Of a DNA stretch of 64,000 nt, positions 35,726 through 45,233 are shown in pieces. This DNA comes from Sinorhizobium fredii USDA 205 (lineage in GTDB: Bacteria; Pseudomonadota; Alphaproteobacteria; Rhizobiales; Rhizobiaceae): contig NZ_AUTC01000157.1 of NCBI RefSeq assembly GCF_001461695.1, positions 124,001-188,000 on the forward strand. Reading direction: 5' to 3'. The translations under genes were made by a program, and so were the position numbers. Position 1 is the first letter of the stretch. Each line of letters opens with the position of its first letter. A model generated the notes under the pieces. That model was not told where the DNA came from and ran no database searches. It was given only the letters and a program-made list of their open reading frames with translations.

Positions 35726-37054
35726 ATGTCTCCTCCCGTCCGCCGCGTCGTCAGCAGCCAGGACGTTCCGAAATCGGCGGATGTCGTCATTCTCGGCGGC
35801 GGCATGGCCGGCGTGGCGGCCGCCTACGAACTCGCAAAGCGCGGAACCTCGGTCGTGCTCATAGAAAAGGGCGTGATCGCCGGCGAACAGTCGAGCCGTA
35901 ACTGGGGCTGGTGCCGCCAACAGAACCGCGATCCCCGCGAACTGCCGCTGGCCCAGCTGGCGCTCAGCATCTGGGAAGACCTGAACGCTGAAATCGGCGA
36001 GGAAACCGGCTTCCGGCGCACCGGTCTCGTCTATGCCACCACCCGCAAGGCCGATCTCGACACGTGGGAGCGCTGGGGCCGGGTCGCCAAGGATTTCGGC
36101 GTCGACACCCGCATGCTCGGCGGCAGCGAGTGCGCGACCATGCTGCCGGGCAACAGCCGCAGCTGGATTGGCGGGGTCCATTCGCCGACCGACGGCCGCG
36201 CCGAGCCCGAGCTTGCGGTGCCGGCGCTGGCTCGCGCGGCACAGCGCCGCGGCGCGGTTATCGTCCAGAGCTGCGCCGCACGCGAGCTAGAAACCGAAGC
36301 CGGGCGCATCTCAGGCGTCGTCACCGAAAAAGGCCCGATCCGAGCCTCGGCCGTTCTCGTCGCCGGCGGTGCCTGGAGCGGGATGTTCCTGCGCCACCAC
36401 GGCATTCGCTTCCTGCAGGCCTGCGTCAAGTCGAGCTCCTTCTATACGGTCCCGGCACCGGCGGTGACGGAAGGCGGCGTGGCGATGGAGCATCTGACGA
36501 TCCGGCGGCGGCTCGACGGCGGCTATACGGTGGGCTTGAGCGGGCTCGGGCAATTGCAGGTGACCCCGTGGGGCATCCTGCAGGCGCGCGCCTTCTGGAC
36601 GACCTTCCAGGTCCGCCGCAAGGGCCTGACCTACGCGATCGGGCGGCAATTCTTCCAGGGGCCCGAGGCGATCCTGCGCTGGCGGGCCGACGGCATTTCG
36701 CCCTTCGAACGGATCCGCACGCTCGACCCGCGGCCAGACCAGCACCTGATCGAGCGCGGCATCGCCCGGCTGGTCGCCACCTATCCTTCACTCGCCGGCA
36801 TCCGCCCGGCCCAAAGTTGGGGCGGCATGGTGGATTCCACCCCCGACGCCATACCGGTGATCTCCTCCGTCACGTCGCATCCGGGGCTTTTCATCTCCTC
36901 CGGCTTCAGCGGCCACGGCTTCGGGATCGGCCCGGCGGCCGGCAGGCTCGCAGCGGATCTCATCCGCGCAGACAGACCCTGCGTCGATCCGGCACCATAC
37001 CGCTACGAACGGATGATCGACGGAACCGATCTCGGCAAACCCGGCATGCTGTGA
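35726..37054 (+). CDS. FAD-dependent amino-acid/amine oxidoreductase (DAO family)
   Basis: The 442-residue protein has an N-terminal FAD-binding motif VVILGGGMAGVAAAYELAKR (about 20-39), GVIAGEQSSRNWGWCRQQNR, a central substrate domain, and the C-terminal FAD motif GLFISSGFSGHGFGIGPAAG. It resembles D-amino acid dehydrogenase DadA and related FAD amine oxidases; the substrate is not predictable. AGAGG lies five bases before the ATG. It is the first gene of a plus-strand series, with the deacylase starting 7 bases after its stop, suggesting linked oxidation and deacylation of an N-substituted amino acid. Confidence 0.87.
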   Translation: MSPPVRRVVSSQDVPKSADVVILGGGMAGVAAAYELAKRGTSVVLIEKGVIAGEQSSRNWGWCRQQNRDPRELPLAQLALSIWEDLNAEIGEETGFRRTGLVYATTRKADLDTWERWGRVAKDFGVDTRMLGGSECATMLPGNSRSWIGGVHSPTDGRAEPELAVPALARAAQRRGAVIVQSCAARELETEAGRISGVVTEKGPIRASAVLVAGGAWSGMFLRHHGIRFLQACVKSSSFYTVPAPAVTEGGVAMEHLTIRRRLDGGYTVGLSGLGQLQVTPWGILQARAFWTTFQVRRKGLTYAIGRQFFQGPEAILRWRADGISPFERIRTLDPRPDQHLIERGIARLVATYPSLAGIRPAQSWGGMVDSTPDAIPVISSVTSHPGLFISSGFSGHGFGIGPAAGRLAADLIRADRPCVDPAPYRYERMIDGTDLGKPGML

Positions 37055-37061
37055 GGGGCAA

Positions 37062-38189
37062 ATGAACACACCCGAAGACATCCTTGCCCACCTCGTATCC
37101 TTTCCCTCCGTAGTCGGAACGGCAAACCACGAGATCGTCGAGTGGATTCGAGCCTACCTCACGGAACTGGGAGCCAAGGTGAGCGTGCTGCCCGGCCCGG
37201 AAGGCGATCGCGCAAATCTCTTCGCCACCATCGGCCCAGCCGAACGGCCGGGCATCATCCTGTCGGGACATATGGACGTGGTGCCGGCCGCCGAGCCCAC
37301 GTGGTCGAGCGATCCCTTCGTTCTCAGGCGTGAGGGAGAGCGGCTCTATGGCCGCGGCACGAGCGACATGAAAGGCTTCCTGGCTTGCGCTCTCGCAGCC
37401 CTGCCGGCCATCGCTGCTTCACCGCTTTCCCGACCTCTTCACCTCGCCTTCTCCTATGACGAGGAAGCCGGCTGCCGCGGCGTTCCGCACCTCATTTCGC
37501 GGCTGCCGCATCTCTGTGCGAAGCCGGAGGGCTGCATCGTCGGCGAGCCGAGCGGCCTGCGCGCCATTCGTGCCCATAAGGGTAAAGCCGCTGCCCGCAT
37601 CGAGCTCATCGGCCGCGCCGGCCACTCCTCGCGGCCCGATCTCGGGCTGAATGCCATCCACGCCATGGCGGAGATCGTTACCGAGGCGGTCCGTTCGGCA
37701 GAGGCTTTGACTGAGGGGCCGTTCGACGACAATTTCGAGCCGCCCTACTCCTCGCTGCAGGTCGGCACCATTGACGGTGGACAGGCGGTGAACATCATTC
37801 CCGACCGCTGCACGGTCGAACTCGAGGCGCGTGCCGTGGCTGGCGTCGATCCTTCGCGGCTCCTCTCAGGCATCGAGGCCAAACTCGAAGGCCTGACCGA
37901 ACGTGGCTTCGAGGCACGCTGGGAAGTCTTGAGCGCCTATCCGGCGCTGTCTCTCAAGGACGATGCGCCGCTTGCCGTTCTGCTGGAGATTCTGACCGGG
38001 CAGAAACCGCTTCCGGCCGTCAGCTACGGGACGGAAGCGGGTCTCTATCAAGCAGCTGGCATCGACGCGATCATCTGCGGCCCGGGGGACATCGCGCGTG
38101 CCCACAAGGCGGACGAGTATATCGAGACCGGCGAACTCGCGGCCTGCCGGAGCATGATCGAGGCGCTCGGGCAAAGACTGCGCGCCTAG
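37062..38189 (+). CDS. argE: ArgE/M20-family acetylornithine deacetylase-like amidohydrolase
   Basis: The 375-residue zinc hydrolase carries the M20 motifs: GIILSGHMDVVPAAEPTW (His and Asp ligands), YGRGTSDMKGFLACALAALP, the catalytic-base region LAFSYDEEAGCRGV, and IVGEPSGLRAIRAHKGKAAA before the dimerisation domain. The best family match is N-acetylornithine deacetylase. Its place directly after an amine oxidase and before a hydroxyacid dehydrogenase suggests a catabolic N-acyl amino acid deacylase rather than arginine biosynthesis; this is inference. Confidence 0.85.
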   Translation: MNTPEDILAHLVSFPSVVGTANHEIVEWIRAYLTELGAKVSVLPGPEGDRANLFATIGPAERPGIILSGHMDVVPAAEPTWSSDPFVLRREGERLYGRGTSDMKGFLACALAALPAIAASPLSRPLHLAFSYDEEAGCRGVPHLISRLPHLCAKPEGCIVGEPSGLRAIRAHKGKAAARIELIGRAGHSSRPDLGLNAIHAMAEIVTEAVRSAEALTEGPFDDNFEPPYSSLQVGTIDGGQAVNIIPDRCTVELEARAVAGVDPSRLLSGIEAKLEGLTERGFEARWEVLSAYPALSLKDDAPLAVLLEILTGQKPLPAVSYGTEAGLYQAAGIDAIICGPGDIARAHKADEYIETGELAACRSMIEALGQRLRA

Positions 38190-38316
38190 CCACCGCTTAT
38201 CCGGCAAAGCGCAGGCCGCCGATAAATCAGTACCATATGCCGTGGCGCAGGCATGCTTCGGAGCATTCTACCGGCGCTTCGGGGCAACGATGGCCTCGAA
38301 ACCAATGGGGAAGATT

Positions 38317-39240
38317 ATGGCCTTTCTGTTCAAATCCGATGCCGAACGGGCAAAGATCTTTTCGGCAGAATTCGCCCGCGAACTTCCCTCCCTTCCTTTC
38401 GTGGTGGACGCCGGCAGTGTCGATCCCGCCGCCGTCCGCTATCTGCTGACATGGACCGCACCACCGGACCTCGAGCGCTACGTCAATCTCGAGGTTTTGT
38501 TTTCGATCGGCGCCGGCGTCGACCAGTTTGCCATCGACCGCCTGCCGAAGAACGTCAAGCTTGTCCGGATGATCGAGGACGGCATCACCCGCATGATGCA
38601 GGAATATGTGACGCTCGCCGTCCTCGCACTGCATCGCGACCTTCCCGGCTATCTCGGCCAGCAGAGCGCCGGCGAATGGCGCATGCGGCCGGTCCGGCAG
38701 GCATCGGAGCGGCGGGTCGGCGTGCTCGGGCTCGGAAATCTTGGTCAGGCGGTATTGGACTGCCTCCGTCCCTTCGGCTTTCCGCTCTCCGGCTGGAGCC
38801 GGTCGCCGCGCGACATCCCGGGGGTCGCCTGCCACCATGGCGATGCCGCTCTCGCCGACTTTCTTGCCACCCAGGACATCCTGATCTGCCTCTTGCCGCT
38901 CACCGCAGAGACGCGCGGCATTCTCAATGCTTGGCTCTTCTCGAAACTTCCGAGAGGCGCCGGCCTCGTGCATGTCGGGCGCGGACCGCAACTTGATACG
39001 GACGCGCTTGTCGCTGCACTGGACAACAGCCAACTCGCCGGGGCCGTACTCGACGTCACCGATCCCGAACCGCTGCCGGCGGACCATCCTTTGTGGCGTC
39101 ACCCGAAAGTGATCATCACCCCGCATATCGCCAGCGTCACCCAGCCGGAGACCGCGGCAAGAACCGTCATCGCCAATATTAGGCGCCATGAAGCCGGCCT
39201 CGGCCTCATCGGCCTCGTCGACCGCGACCGAGGTTATTGA
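38317..39240 (+). CDS. ghrA: D-isomer 2-hydroxyacid dehydrogenase, GhrA-like
   Basis: The 307-residue protein resembles glyoxylate/hydroxypyruvate reductase A. It has the NAD(P)-binding motif RRVGVLGLGNLGQAVLDCLR, VHVGRGPQLDTDALVAALDN with the catalytic Arg, the Glu region VLDVTDPEPLPADHPLW and the catalytic His in IITPHIASVTQPETA. It should reduce glyoxylate or other 2-keto acids with NAD(P)H. The ATG at 38317 has GGGGA upstream and aligns with the E. coli GhrA start; in-frame codons at 38242, 38290 and 38305 are alternatives. It follows the deacylase gene and precedes the cupin gene by 26 bases. Confidence 0.88.
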   Translation: MAFLFKSDAERAKIFSAEFARELPSLPFVVDAGSVDPAAVRYLLTWTAPPDLERYVNLEVLFSIGAGVDQFAIDRLPKNVKLVRMIEDGITRMMQEYVTLAVLALHRDLPGYLGQQSAGEWRMRPVRQASERRVGVLGLGNLGQAVLDCLRPFGFPLSGWSRSPRDIPGVACHHGDAALADFLATQDILICLLPLTAETRGILNAWLFSKLPRGAGLVHVGRGPQLDTDALVAALDNSQLAGAVLDVTDPEPLPADHPLWRHPKVIITPHIASVTQPETAARTVIANIRRHEAGLGLIGLVDRDRGY

Positions 39241-39266
39241 ACCCATCACAACCCGAAAGGAAAACC

Positions 39267-39623
39267 ATGTCACTTCTGAAGACCATCGACACTGACCCGC
39301 AGTTCGAGCCGAAGCGGTCGAACCCGACGCCCGAGCGGCTGATTTCCGGCAATCCGTCGTTCAAGACCTGGGCCCAGGACGTCGCGCGCGACGGCATGAT
39401 CAACACCGGAGTGTGGGAAGCGACACCGGGCGAGACCCGGTCGATCAAGGGCGAGACCTTCGAGTTTTGCCATATCCTCGAAGGTGTGGTCGAACTGACC
39501 GAAGAGGGCGGCGTCACACCCGTCACCTATCGCGCCGGCGACAGCTTCGTGATGAAGCCCGGCTTCAAGGGCGTCTGGCGGACGATCGAGACCGTCCGCA
39601 AGATCTACCTGACCGTCGGCTGA
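39267..39623 (+). CDS. Cupin domain protein (DUF861-like)
   Basis: The 118-residue protein is a single small cupin with ETRSIKGETFEFCHILEGVV, PVTYRAGDSFVMKPGFKGVW and a C-terminal KIYLTVG. It resembles the Cupin_3 group that includes ureidoglycine aminohydrolase-like proteins; its metal and substrate are not known. AAAGG lies shortly before the ATG at 39267. Its stop overlaps the start of the frameshifted GNAT gene by one base (TGATG), so the two belong to one transcription unit. Confidence 0.85.
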   Translation: MSLLKTIDTDPQFEPKRSNPTPERLISGNPSFKTWAQDVARDGMINTGVWEATPGETRSIKGETFEFCHILEGVVELTEEGGVTPVTYRAGDSFVMKPGFKGVWRTIETVRKIYLTVG

Positions 39624-40086
39624 TGGTGATACTTCGGGATCTCCCGGCCTACGAGATCGAGCGGGACGGCTATAGGCTCAGCACCGACCGAACCAAGCTC
39701 GACCTCGATCTCGTTCACAGCTATTTGGCGGGAGACTCCTATTGGGCGCGCGGCCTCGATCGCGCCCTGTTCGAGCGTGCGCTCGAAGGCTCGGTCCGGT
39801 CGCCATCTACGCCCCTGACGGCAGCCTCGCCACCTTCGCACGGGTGGTGACCGACCTTGCGATCTTCGCCTATCTCAGGGACGTCTTCACTCTGCCCGCC
39901 CATCGCGGGCGGGGGCTTGCCGCTTGGCTTGCCGAGGCCATTCGTCAGCACCCCGAACTCGCCTCAGTGAGCACCTGGATGCTGGCGACCCGGGATGCCC
40001 ATGCCGTCTATGCCAAGGCCGGCTTCCTGCCGGTTCCGCACCCGGAATACTACATGAGCGTTCCGAAGCCCGACGAGACTCCATAA
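39623..40086 (+). pseudogene. Frameshifted GNAT acetyltransferase
   Basis: The first frame (from ATG 39623) encodes MVILRDLPAYEIERDG and SYLAGDSYWARGLDRALFER; after about 39791 the conserved sequence continues in another frame as VAIYAPDGSLATFARVVTDL, FAYLRDVFTLPAHRGRGLAA and WMLATRDAHAVYAKAGFLP to a stop at 40084-40086. The join, near GGCTCGGTCCGG, looks like a single-base loss. Joined, the parts make a normal GNAT of about 154 residues with the acetyl-CoA-binding HRGRGLA motif. The defect is either a real mutation or a sequence error; only one lesion is seen. Confidence 0.8.
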
Positions 40087-40102
40087 CCGGAGGTTATGGA
40101 GT
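40078..40102. terminator. Perfect 11-base hairpin at the end of the GNAT gene
   Basis: ACTCCATAACC and GGTTATGGAGT are perfect inverted repeats around a 3-base loop, overlapping the stop codon of the GNAT pseudogene. A T-rich stretch (GTTTTTCTT) starts about nine bases later. This could end the upstream operon before hyuA, which starts 75 bases further on, or mark a processing site. Confidence 0.5.
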
Positions 40103-40177
40103 GCCTCCATGTTTTTCTTGGTCCTCGGCCCGTTTTTCGCAGAATGCTGATCGCCGGAAGAACAAGGAAGACAGGAC

Positions 40178-42223
40178 ATGAGCTATCGCATCGGCGTCGA
40201 TGTCGGGGGATCCTTCACGGACTTTGCCCTCTTCGACGAAACCAATGGGCGCCTTGACACCCTCAAGGTGTTTTCCCGGCCGGACGAGCCCGGTGCCGAA
40301 ATAACCGCCGGACTGACGACATTAAAGGCGCGAGACGGCCTCGATCCGGCCGAGGTCGACTATTTCACCCACGGCACCACCGTTGGCGTCAACACGGTGA
40401 TCCAGCGCAACGGCCACGACCTGGCGCTGTTCACGACCTGCAACTTCGAGGACGTACTGCAGATCGCACGGCTCAAGATTCCTGAAATCCACAACCTCTA
40501 TTCGGTACGTCCCGAGCCGCTTATTCCCCGCGACCGCGTCTTCGGCATCTCGGAACGGACCCTTGCGACCGGCGAAGTTCTCGTCACGCCGGAACTCGAT
40601 GACGTGGCGGCCGCTGTCGATGCCGCACGGCTCACCGGCTCCAAGGGGATCGTGCTTGCCTTCCTAAACGCCTATCGCAATCCGGAGAACGAAACAGCCG
40701 TGAAGGCGATGATCGGCGAGCTCGCGCCCGAATTGCCGGTCTTTTCTTCGGCCGAGACCTGGCCGATCATTCGCGAATATGAGCGCACCACCACCGCCGT
40801 CATCAGCGGCTATGTCCAGCCGCGGGTCTCGCGCTACCTCGATCGCTTCGAGACGGTGCTGCGTCAGGAAGGGCTTGCCTGCCCGCTGCTGATCACCAAG
40901 AGCAATGGCGGCGTCATGGGTATCGACCAGGCGCGCAATGATTGTGTGCAGATGATCCTTTCAGGCACCGCTTCCGGCGTCATCGGTGCCGGCTATCTCG
41001 CCAGGGCGAGCGGCTTCGACCGGATTCTCAGCCTCGACATCGGCGGCACCAGTGCCGATGTGGCCGTGATCATCGGCGGCGAGCCGCAATATGGCGTCGG
41101 CGAGTTGATCGGCGATTTCCAGATCCATATCCCGTCGGTTTCGGTGAGTTCGGTCGGACAGGGCGGCGGCTCGATGGCCTGGGTCGACCCGCTCGGCATG
41201 CTCCAGGTCGGTCCCGACAGCGCCGGCTCGACCCCGGGCCCGGCCTGCTACGGACGCGGCGGCACTCGACCAACAGTGACGGACGCAGTCGCCGCGTGCA
41301 ACCTGGTCGGCCATATGCCGCTCGGCTACGGCGCCGTCGAGGTCGATCACGCGGCGGCGCGCGCAGCGATCGCACCGCTGGCGGAAGCCCTCGGCAGCAG
41401 CGTCGAGACCGTCGCCGGCGACATCATCAATATCTCCGTTTCCGGCATGTATGCCGAGGTGAGCGGTCTCATTTCCCGCTTCGGCATCGACCCGCGCGAC
41501 TTCCACCTTTTCGCCTTCGGCGGCGCGGGTGCAATGCTCGCTTGCTTCCTGGCACGCGAACTCGACATGAACGGCGTGGTGGTGCCGCCGACACCCGGCG
41601 TCGTGTCGGCGCTGGGCGGACTGATCGCCGATCTCAAAAACGATTTCATCCGTACGGTCTATTGCGACGTGTCCGCCGAGGGCCTCGCCGCCGTGGCCAC
41701 TCCCTATGACGCGCTCGGCGCGCAAGCCGAAGACTGGCTGCGCAACAAGCAGGGCTTCGAGGGAGAAGCGGTGGTCAAGGTCCTCGCGGATATGCGCTAT
41801 CAGGGACAATCCTACGAAATCGAGGTGCCCCTTGAAGGCGCGTGGCTTGAAGCTCGCAATGCGGCCGCAGTGGCGGACGCCTTCCATGCCGAGCATGCCC
41901 GGCTGTTCGGGCATTCGTCGCCCGCGGCGCCGGTGCAGATGGTCAATTTGCGCCTGACGATTTCGGGCGCAACGCCGAAGCCGGCCCTCCTCCCGCTCGC
42001 CCCAGCCGTGGCCCCGATTGCGCCGCGGCTGGCGGTCGATGCCTGGTTCGATGGCAAGGCCGTTCAGACCTCCGTCTACCACCGCACCGATCTTAGGGCC
42101 GGCCATCGCTTCGAGGGTCCCGCCATCATTGCGCAGGACGATACCACGACTGTCGTTCCGCCGGACTTCGTCGTCGATGTCGATGAGTTCGGCAACCTCG
42201 TCATCACCCGCAGGGAGGCCTGA
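40178..42223 (+). CDS. hyuA: Hydantoinase/oxoprolinase subunit A family protein
   Basis: The 681-residue protein starts YRIGVDVGGSFTDFALFDE, an actin-like ATP-binding motif, followed by YFTHGTTVGVNTVIQRNGHD and later ILSLDIGGTSADVAVIIGG and FGGAGAMLACFLAREL, all typical of HyuA. With HyuB it forms an ATP-dependent cyclic-amide hydrolase; relatives act on N-methylhydantoin, 5-oxoproline or, in other branches, carboxylate ketones. The exact substrate is unknown. AAGGAAG precedes the ATG. hyuB begins one base after its stop. Confidence 0.92.
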   Translation: MSYRIGVDVGGSFTDFALFDETNGRLDTLKVFSRPDEPGAEITAGLTTLKARDGLDPAEVDYFTHGTTVGVNTVIQRNGHDLALFTTCNFEDVLQIARLKIPEIHNLYSVRPEPLIPRDRVFGISERTLATGEVLVTPELDDVAAAVDAARLTGSKGIVLAFLNAYRNPENETAVKAMIGELAPELPVFSSAETWPIIREYERTTTAVISGYVQPRVSRYLDRFETVLRQEGLACPLLITKSNGGVMGIDQARNDCVQMILSGTASGVIGAGYLARASGFDRILSLDIGGTSADVAVIIGGEPQYGVGELIGDFQIHIPSVSVSSVGQGGGSMAWVDPLGMLQVGPDSAGSTPGPACYGRGGTRPTVTDAVAACNLVGHMPLGYGAVEVDHAAARAAIAPLAEALGSSVETVAGDIINISVSGMYAEVSGLISRFGIDPRDFHLFAFGGAGAMLACFLARELDMNGVVVPPTPGVVSALGGLIADLKNDFIRTVYCDVSAEGLAAVATPYDALGAQAEDWLRNKQGFEGEAVVKVLADMRYQGQSYEIEVPLEGAWLEARNAAAVADAFHAEHARLFGHSSPAAPVQMVNLRLTISGATPKPALLPLAPAVAPIAPRLAVDAWFDGKAVQTSVYHRTDLRAGHRFEGPAIIAQDDTTTVVPPDFVVDVDEFGNLVITRREA

Positions 42224-42224
42224 C

Positions 42225-44192
42225 ATGACGATCGACCGTAGAAACCTGAAAGTGCTTGCCAATTTCTGCGCCGCAGCCGCCGACGCCATGGCCTTCACGC
42301 TGATGCGCACCGCCCATTCGGCCTTCGTCAAGGAAACGGAGGATTTCTCCTGCCAGGTGGTGACCCGCGAGGGGCTCGCTTTCGCAAGCCCTCGCCAGTT
42401 CGGCGCGCCCTGGTATAGCGGCATCGACTATGCGCCGCTCATTGAGATGTTCGACGACTATGCCGAGGGCGACATCTGCATCACCAACGACCCCTATAGC
42501 GGCTTCGTCGCGACCCATTCTCCGGACATCCATATCTGGAAGCCGGTCTTTCATGAGGGGAAGCTTGCCTGCTTCGTCGTCGGCCATATCCACAACACCG
42601 ACGTCGGCGGCGCCGTGCCCGCCTCGCTTTCCCGGTCGTTGACGGAGATCGAGCAGGAGGGCTTGCGCATCCCGCCGGTCAAGCTCGTCCAACAGGGTAA
42701 GTTGAACCAGTTCGTGCTCAGCACGATGGCGGCCAATGTGCGGCTACCGGAGCAGAATATCGGCGATCTCCACGCCCAGATCGCCTCCGTCAATATCGGC
42801 GAGCGCAAGTTGAAGGAGATCATCGCCCGCTTCGGCTACGACGATTTCATCGACGGCGTCGGGCAGATTCTCGACTATGCCGAACAACAGACCCGGGCGA
42901 TCCTCGCCGGGGTGCCGGATGGGGACTATTTCTTCGCCGACTATGCCGACGAGGACTCGGTCGGCGGCAAGCCCTGTCGGGTGGCGCTCACCCTGCGCGT
43001 AAAAGGCGACGAGGTCGAGCTCGACTATACCGGCAGCGACCCGCAGCTCGGCTCCTCGCTCAACATGCCGACCGGCGGCCGCGAGCGCCATCCGCTCGTC
43101 ATGGTCGGCCTCACCTACGTACTCTATACGCTCGACAACAGCCTGCTCCTCAACGCCGGCACTTTGCGCCCGGCCCGCGCCGTGCTGCCCAAGGGCACGA
43201 TCGTCAACTGCGATCCGCCGGCGGCGGTCGGCATGCGATCGCTCACCTGCGCGATGACCCAGATCGTCACCGTCGGGGCCTTTGCCCAGGCGCTGCCGGA
43301 GCTCATGCCCGCCGCCTCCCCGGGCGGCAACGCGATCATGAACGTCAAGACGAGCGCCAGAAACGGCCGTCCGGTCATGGCGTCGATCGGTCCGGTCGGC
43401 GGCGGCGGTGGCGGAACGCCGATCCGCGACGGCAGCGATGGCGCCGGCGGCGCCACCGGCTTCCTGCGCAACACGCCGATCGAGATCAGCGAGGCGGAGG
43501 TGCCGATCCGCTTCCTGCGTTACGGGCTTCAGCCGGATACCGGCGCACCGGGACGTTATCGCGGCGGCCTCTCGGCGATCATGGAATTCGAGGTATCGGC
43601 GCCGGAGACTGTCGTGACCGCCCGCAACCGCAATCGCTCGATCATGCCCTCCTGGGGGCTGAACGGTGGCCATGCGGGTGTCATCTCCCGTTTCATCCGC
43701 AATCCCGGCAGGAGCGACGAAACCGATCTCGGCAATACCGACGTGGTGCGCTTAAATCCCGGCGACGTGATCCGCGTGATCGGACCGGGTGCCGGTGGCT
43801 ACGGCGAACCCTTCGAGCGCCCGGCAAACGCCGTGCTCCGCGACGTCCGCCGAGGCGCCGTCTCGCTCGACAGCGCCCGCCGCGACTATGGCGTGGCGAT
43901 CGTCGCCGACGAGGTCGATGCGGACGCGACGGCCGCATTGCGTACCAAGGCACGGCCGATTCCCGGCACCTTCGCCTATGGCGCCGAGCGCATCGCCTTC
44001 GAGACGGTGTGGACCCCTGAACGCTACGAGCTGCTTACCCGGTTCCTCGCGGACGTTCCGGTCGGCTGGCGCTTCTTCCTGAAGCATCGCATCTTCGAGG
44101 CCGCCGCCTCTCTTCCCGCGGAAGACGAAATCCCCATCGACCGGCAGATGGGCGCGATCTTCGGCGAGGTGCGCGAGAGATATGGGCTTTGA
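42225..44192 (+). CDS. hyuB: Hydantoinase/oxoprolinase subunit B family protein
   Basis: The 655-residue protein carries the HyuB blocks MRTAHSAFVKETEDFSCQVV, GDICITNDPYSGFVATHSPD, ACFVVGHIHNTDVGG, DYTGSDPQLGSSLNMP and PGRYRGGLSAIMEFEV, and ends with the usual C-terminal region after GAGGYGEPFERP. It is the catalytic partner of HyuA. AGGGAGG lies upstream of the ATG within the end of hyuA, so the two are co-translated; a longer frame from 42018 is only antiphase reading inside hyuA. A LysR gene follows after 48 bases. Confidence 0.92.
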   Translation: MTIDRRNLKVLANFCAAAADAMAFTLMRTAHSAFVKETEDFSCQVVTREGLAFASPRQFGAPWYSGIDYAPLIEMFDDYAEGDICITNDPYSGFVATHSPDIHIWKPVFHEGKLACFVVGHIHNTDVGGAVPASLSRSLTEIEQEGLRIPPVKLVQQGKLNQFVLSTMAANVRLPEQNIGDLHAQIASVNIGERKLKEIIARFGYDDFIDGVGQILDYAEQQTRAILAGVPDGDYFFADYADEDSVGGKPCRVALTLRVKGDEVELDYTGSDPQLGSSLNMPTGGRERHPLVMVGLTYVLYTLDNSLLLNAGTLRPARAVLPKGTIVNCDPPAAVGMRSLTCAMTQIVTVGAFAQALPELMPAASPGGNAIMNVKTSARNGRPVMASIGPVGGGGGGTPIRDGSDGAGGATGFLRNTPIEISEAEVPIRFLRYGLQPDTGAPGRYRGGLSAIMEFEVSAPETVVTARNRNRSIMPSWGLNGGHAGVISRFIRNPGRSDETDLGNTDVVRLNPGDVIRVIGPGAGGYGEPFERPANAVLRDVRRGAVSLDSARRDYGVAIVADEVDADATAALRTKARPIPGTFAYGAERIAFETVWTPERYELLTRFLADVPVGWRFFLKHRIFEAAASLPAEDEIPIDRQMGAIFGEVRERYGL

Positions 44193-44240
44193 TGGGTTCC
44201 CCACGTCGGCTAAGACATCGGCGTGCGAGGACGGGGAACG

Positions 44241-45131
44241 ATGAACGCGCGCCAACTTGAAATCTTCCGGGCGATCATGCGCGACGGTTCGATCACCGCC
44301 GCTGCCAACTCGCTCGGAATTTCACAGCCGGCCGTGAGCAAGCTCCTGCACCATATGGAAAGCCAGCTCGGCTATGCGCTCTTCGACCGGATCGGCGGGC
44401 GGCTGGTGCCGACGATGGAAGCGAACCTTCTCTTCGCCGACGCCGATCGCGTCTTCCGTGAGATGGAGGCCTTGAAGTCGCTGGCGCGGGACATCGGCGC
44501 GCAAAAGATCGGTCTCCTGCGCCTCGGCGCGAGCCTGCCGGTGACCTATTCCGTGCTTCCCAAGGCGCTGTCGGCCTTCCGCGAACGGCAACCGGAAGTG
44601 AAGGTCCATTTGCATGCGCTGCCGAAACGGGAGATCGCCGAGGCGTTGCTCCTCGGCGACATCGATCTCGCCGTCACCCTCTCGCTCATCCAGGCGCCGA
44701 CCGTGCGAAGTGAAGTGCTTTGCGAGGTGCCGATCGTCGCGGTGATGCGTACCGACGAACCGCTCGCCGAGCGTGCCGAAATTACGCCCGCCGATCTCGA
44801 CGGCAAAACGCTGATCTCCTATGGCGCGCACGCAGAGATCGGCGCGTCGATGGACGGCGCGTTCGCTGCGGCCGGACGGCAGCGCGACGTCGCCATTCAA
44901 ATCGCTTCCTCCGTGGGAGCGGTTCCGCTGGTCCGCGAGGGCCTCGGAATCGCGCTCGTCGATGGGCTCGTCGCCTGGGAGGATTTCGAGGGGCTGGTCG
45001 CTCGCCGTTTCCTGCCGCGCATCTCGATGCAAGCGGTCGCGGCCACCAACGAAGCGCGCCCGGCCTCGCGCTTCGTCCAGCCCTTCCTGACCTGCCTCAA
45101 GACCGTGCTGAACGGCCAAAGATTGCGCTGA
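44241..45131 (+). CDS. LysR-type transcriptional regulator
   Basis: The 296-residue protein has the N-terminal winged HTH MNARQLEIFRAIMRDGSITA then AANSLGISQPAVSKLLHHME, and a C-terminal LysR substrate-binding domain. GGGGAA precedes the ATG at 44241 closely, and the sequence before it is not conserved. It is in line with the genes on both sides, between hyuB and an aldehyde dehydrogenase gene, so it probably regulates this catabolic series in response to a pathway intermediate. Confidence 0.92.
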   Translation: MNARQLEIFRAIMRDGSITAAANSLGISQPAVSKLLHHMESQLGYALFDRIGGRLVPTMEANLLFADADRVFREMEALKSLARDIGAQKIGLLRLGASLPVTYSVLPKALSAFRERQPEVKVHLHALPKREIAEALLLGDIDLAVTLSLIQAPTVRSEVLCEVPIVAVMRTDEPLAERAEITPADLDGKTLISYGAHAEIGASMDGAFAAAGRQRDVAIQIASSVGAVPLVREGLGIALVDGLVAWEDFEGLVARRFLPRISMQAVAATNEARPASRFVQPFLTCLKTVLNGQRLR

Positions 45132-45233
45132 AACGCTCCCCTCAAACAGCTTATTCCATCATCACCCTCAGCGCAGTCGAGCGAAACTGCCGGAGATCCG
45201 CCGCTATTCTTGCCCAAACGGCAAGGAGCAGCA

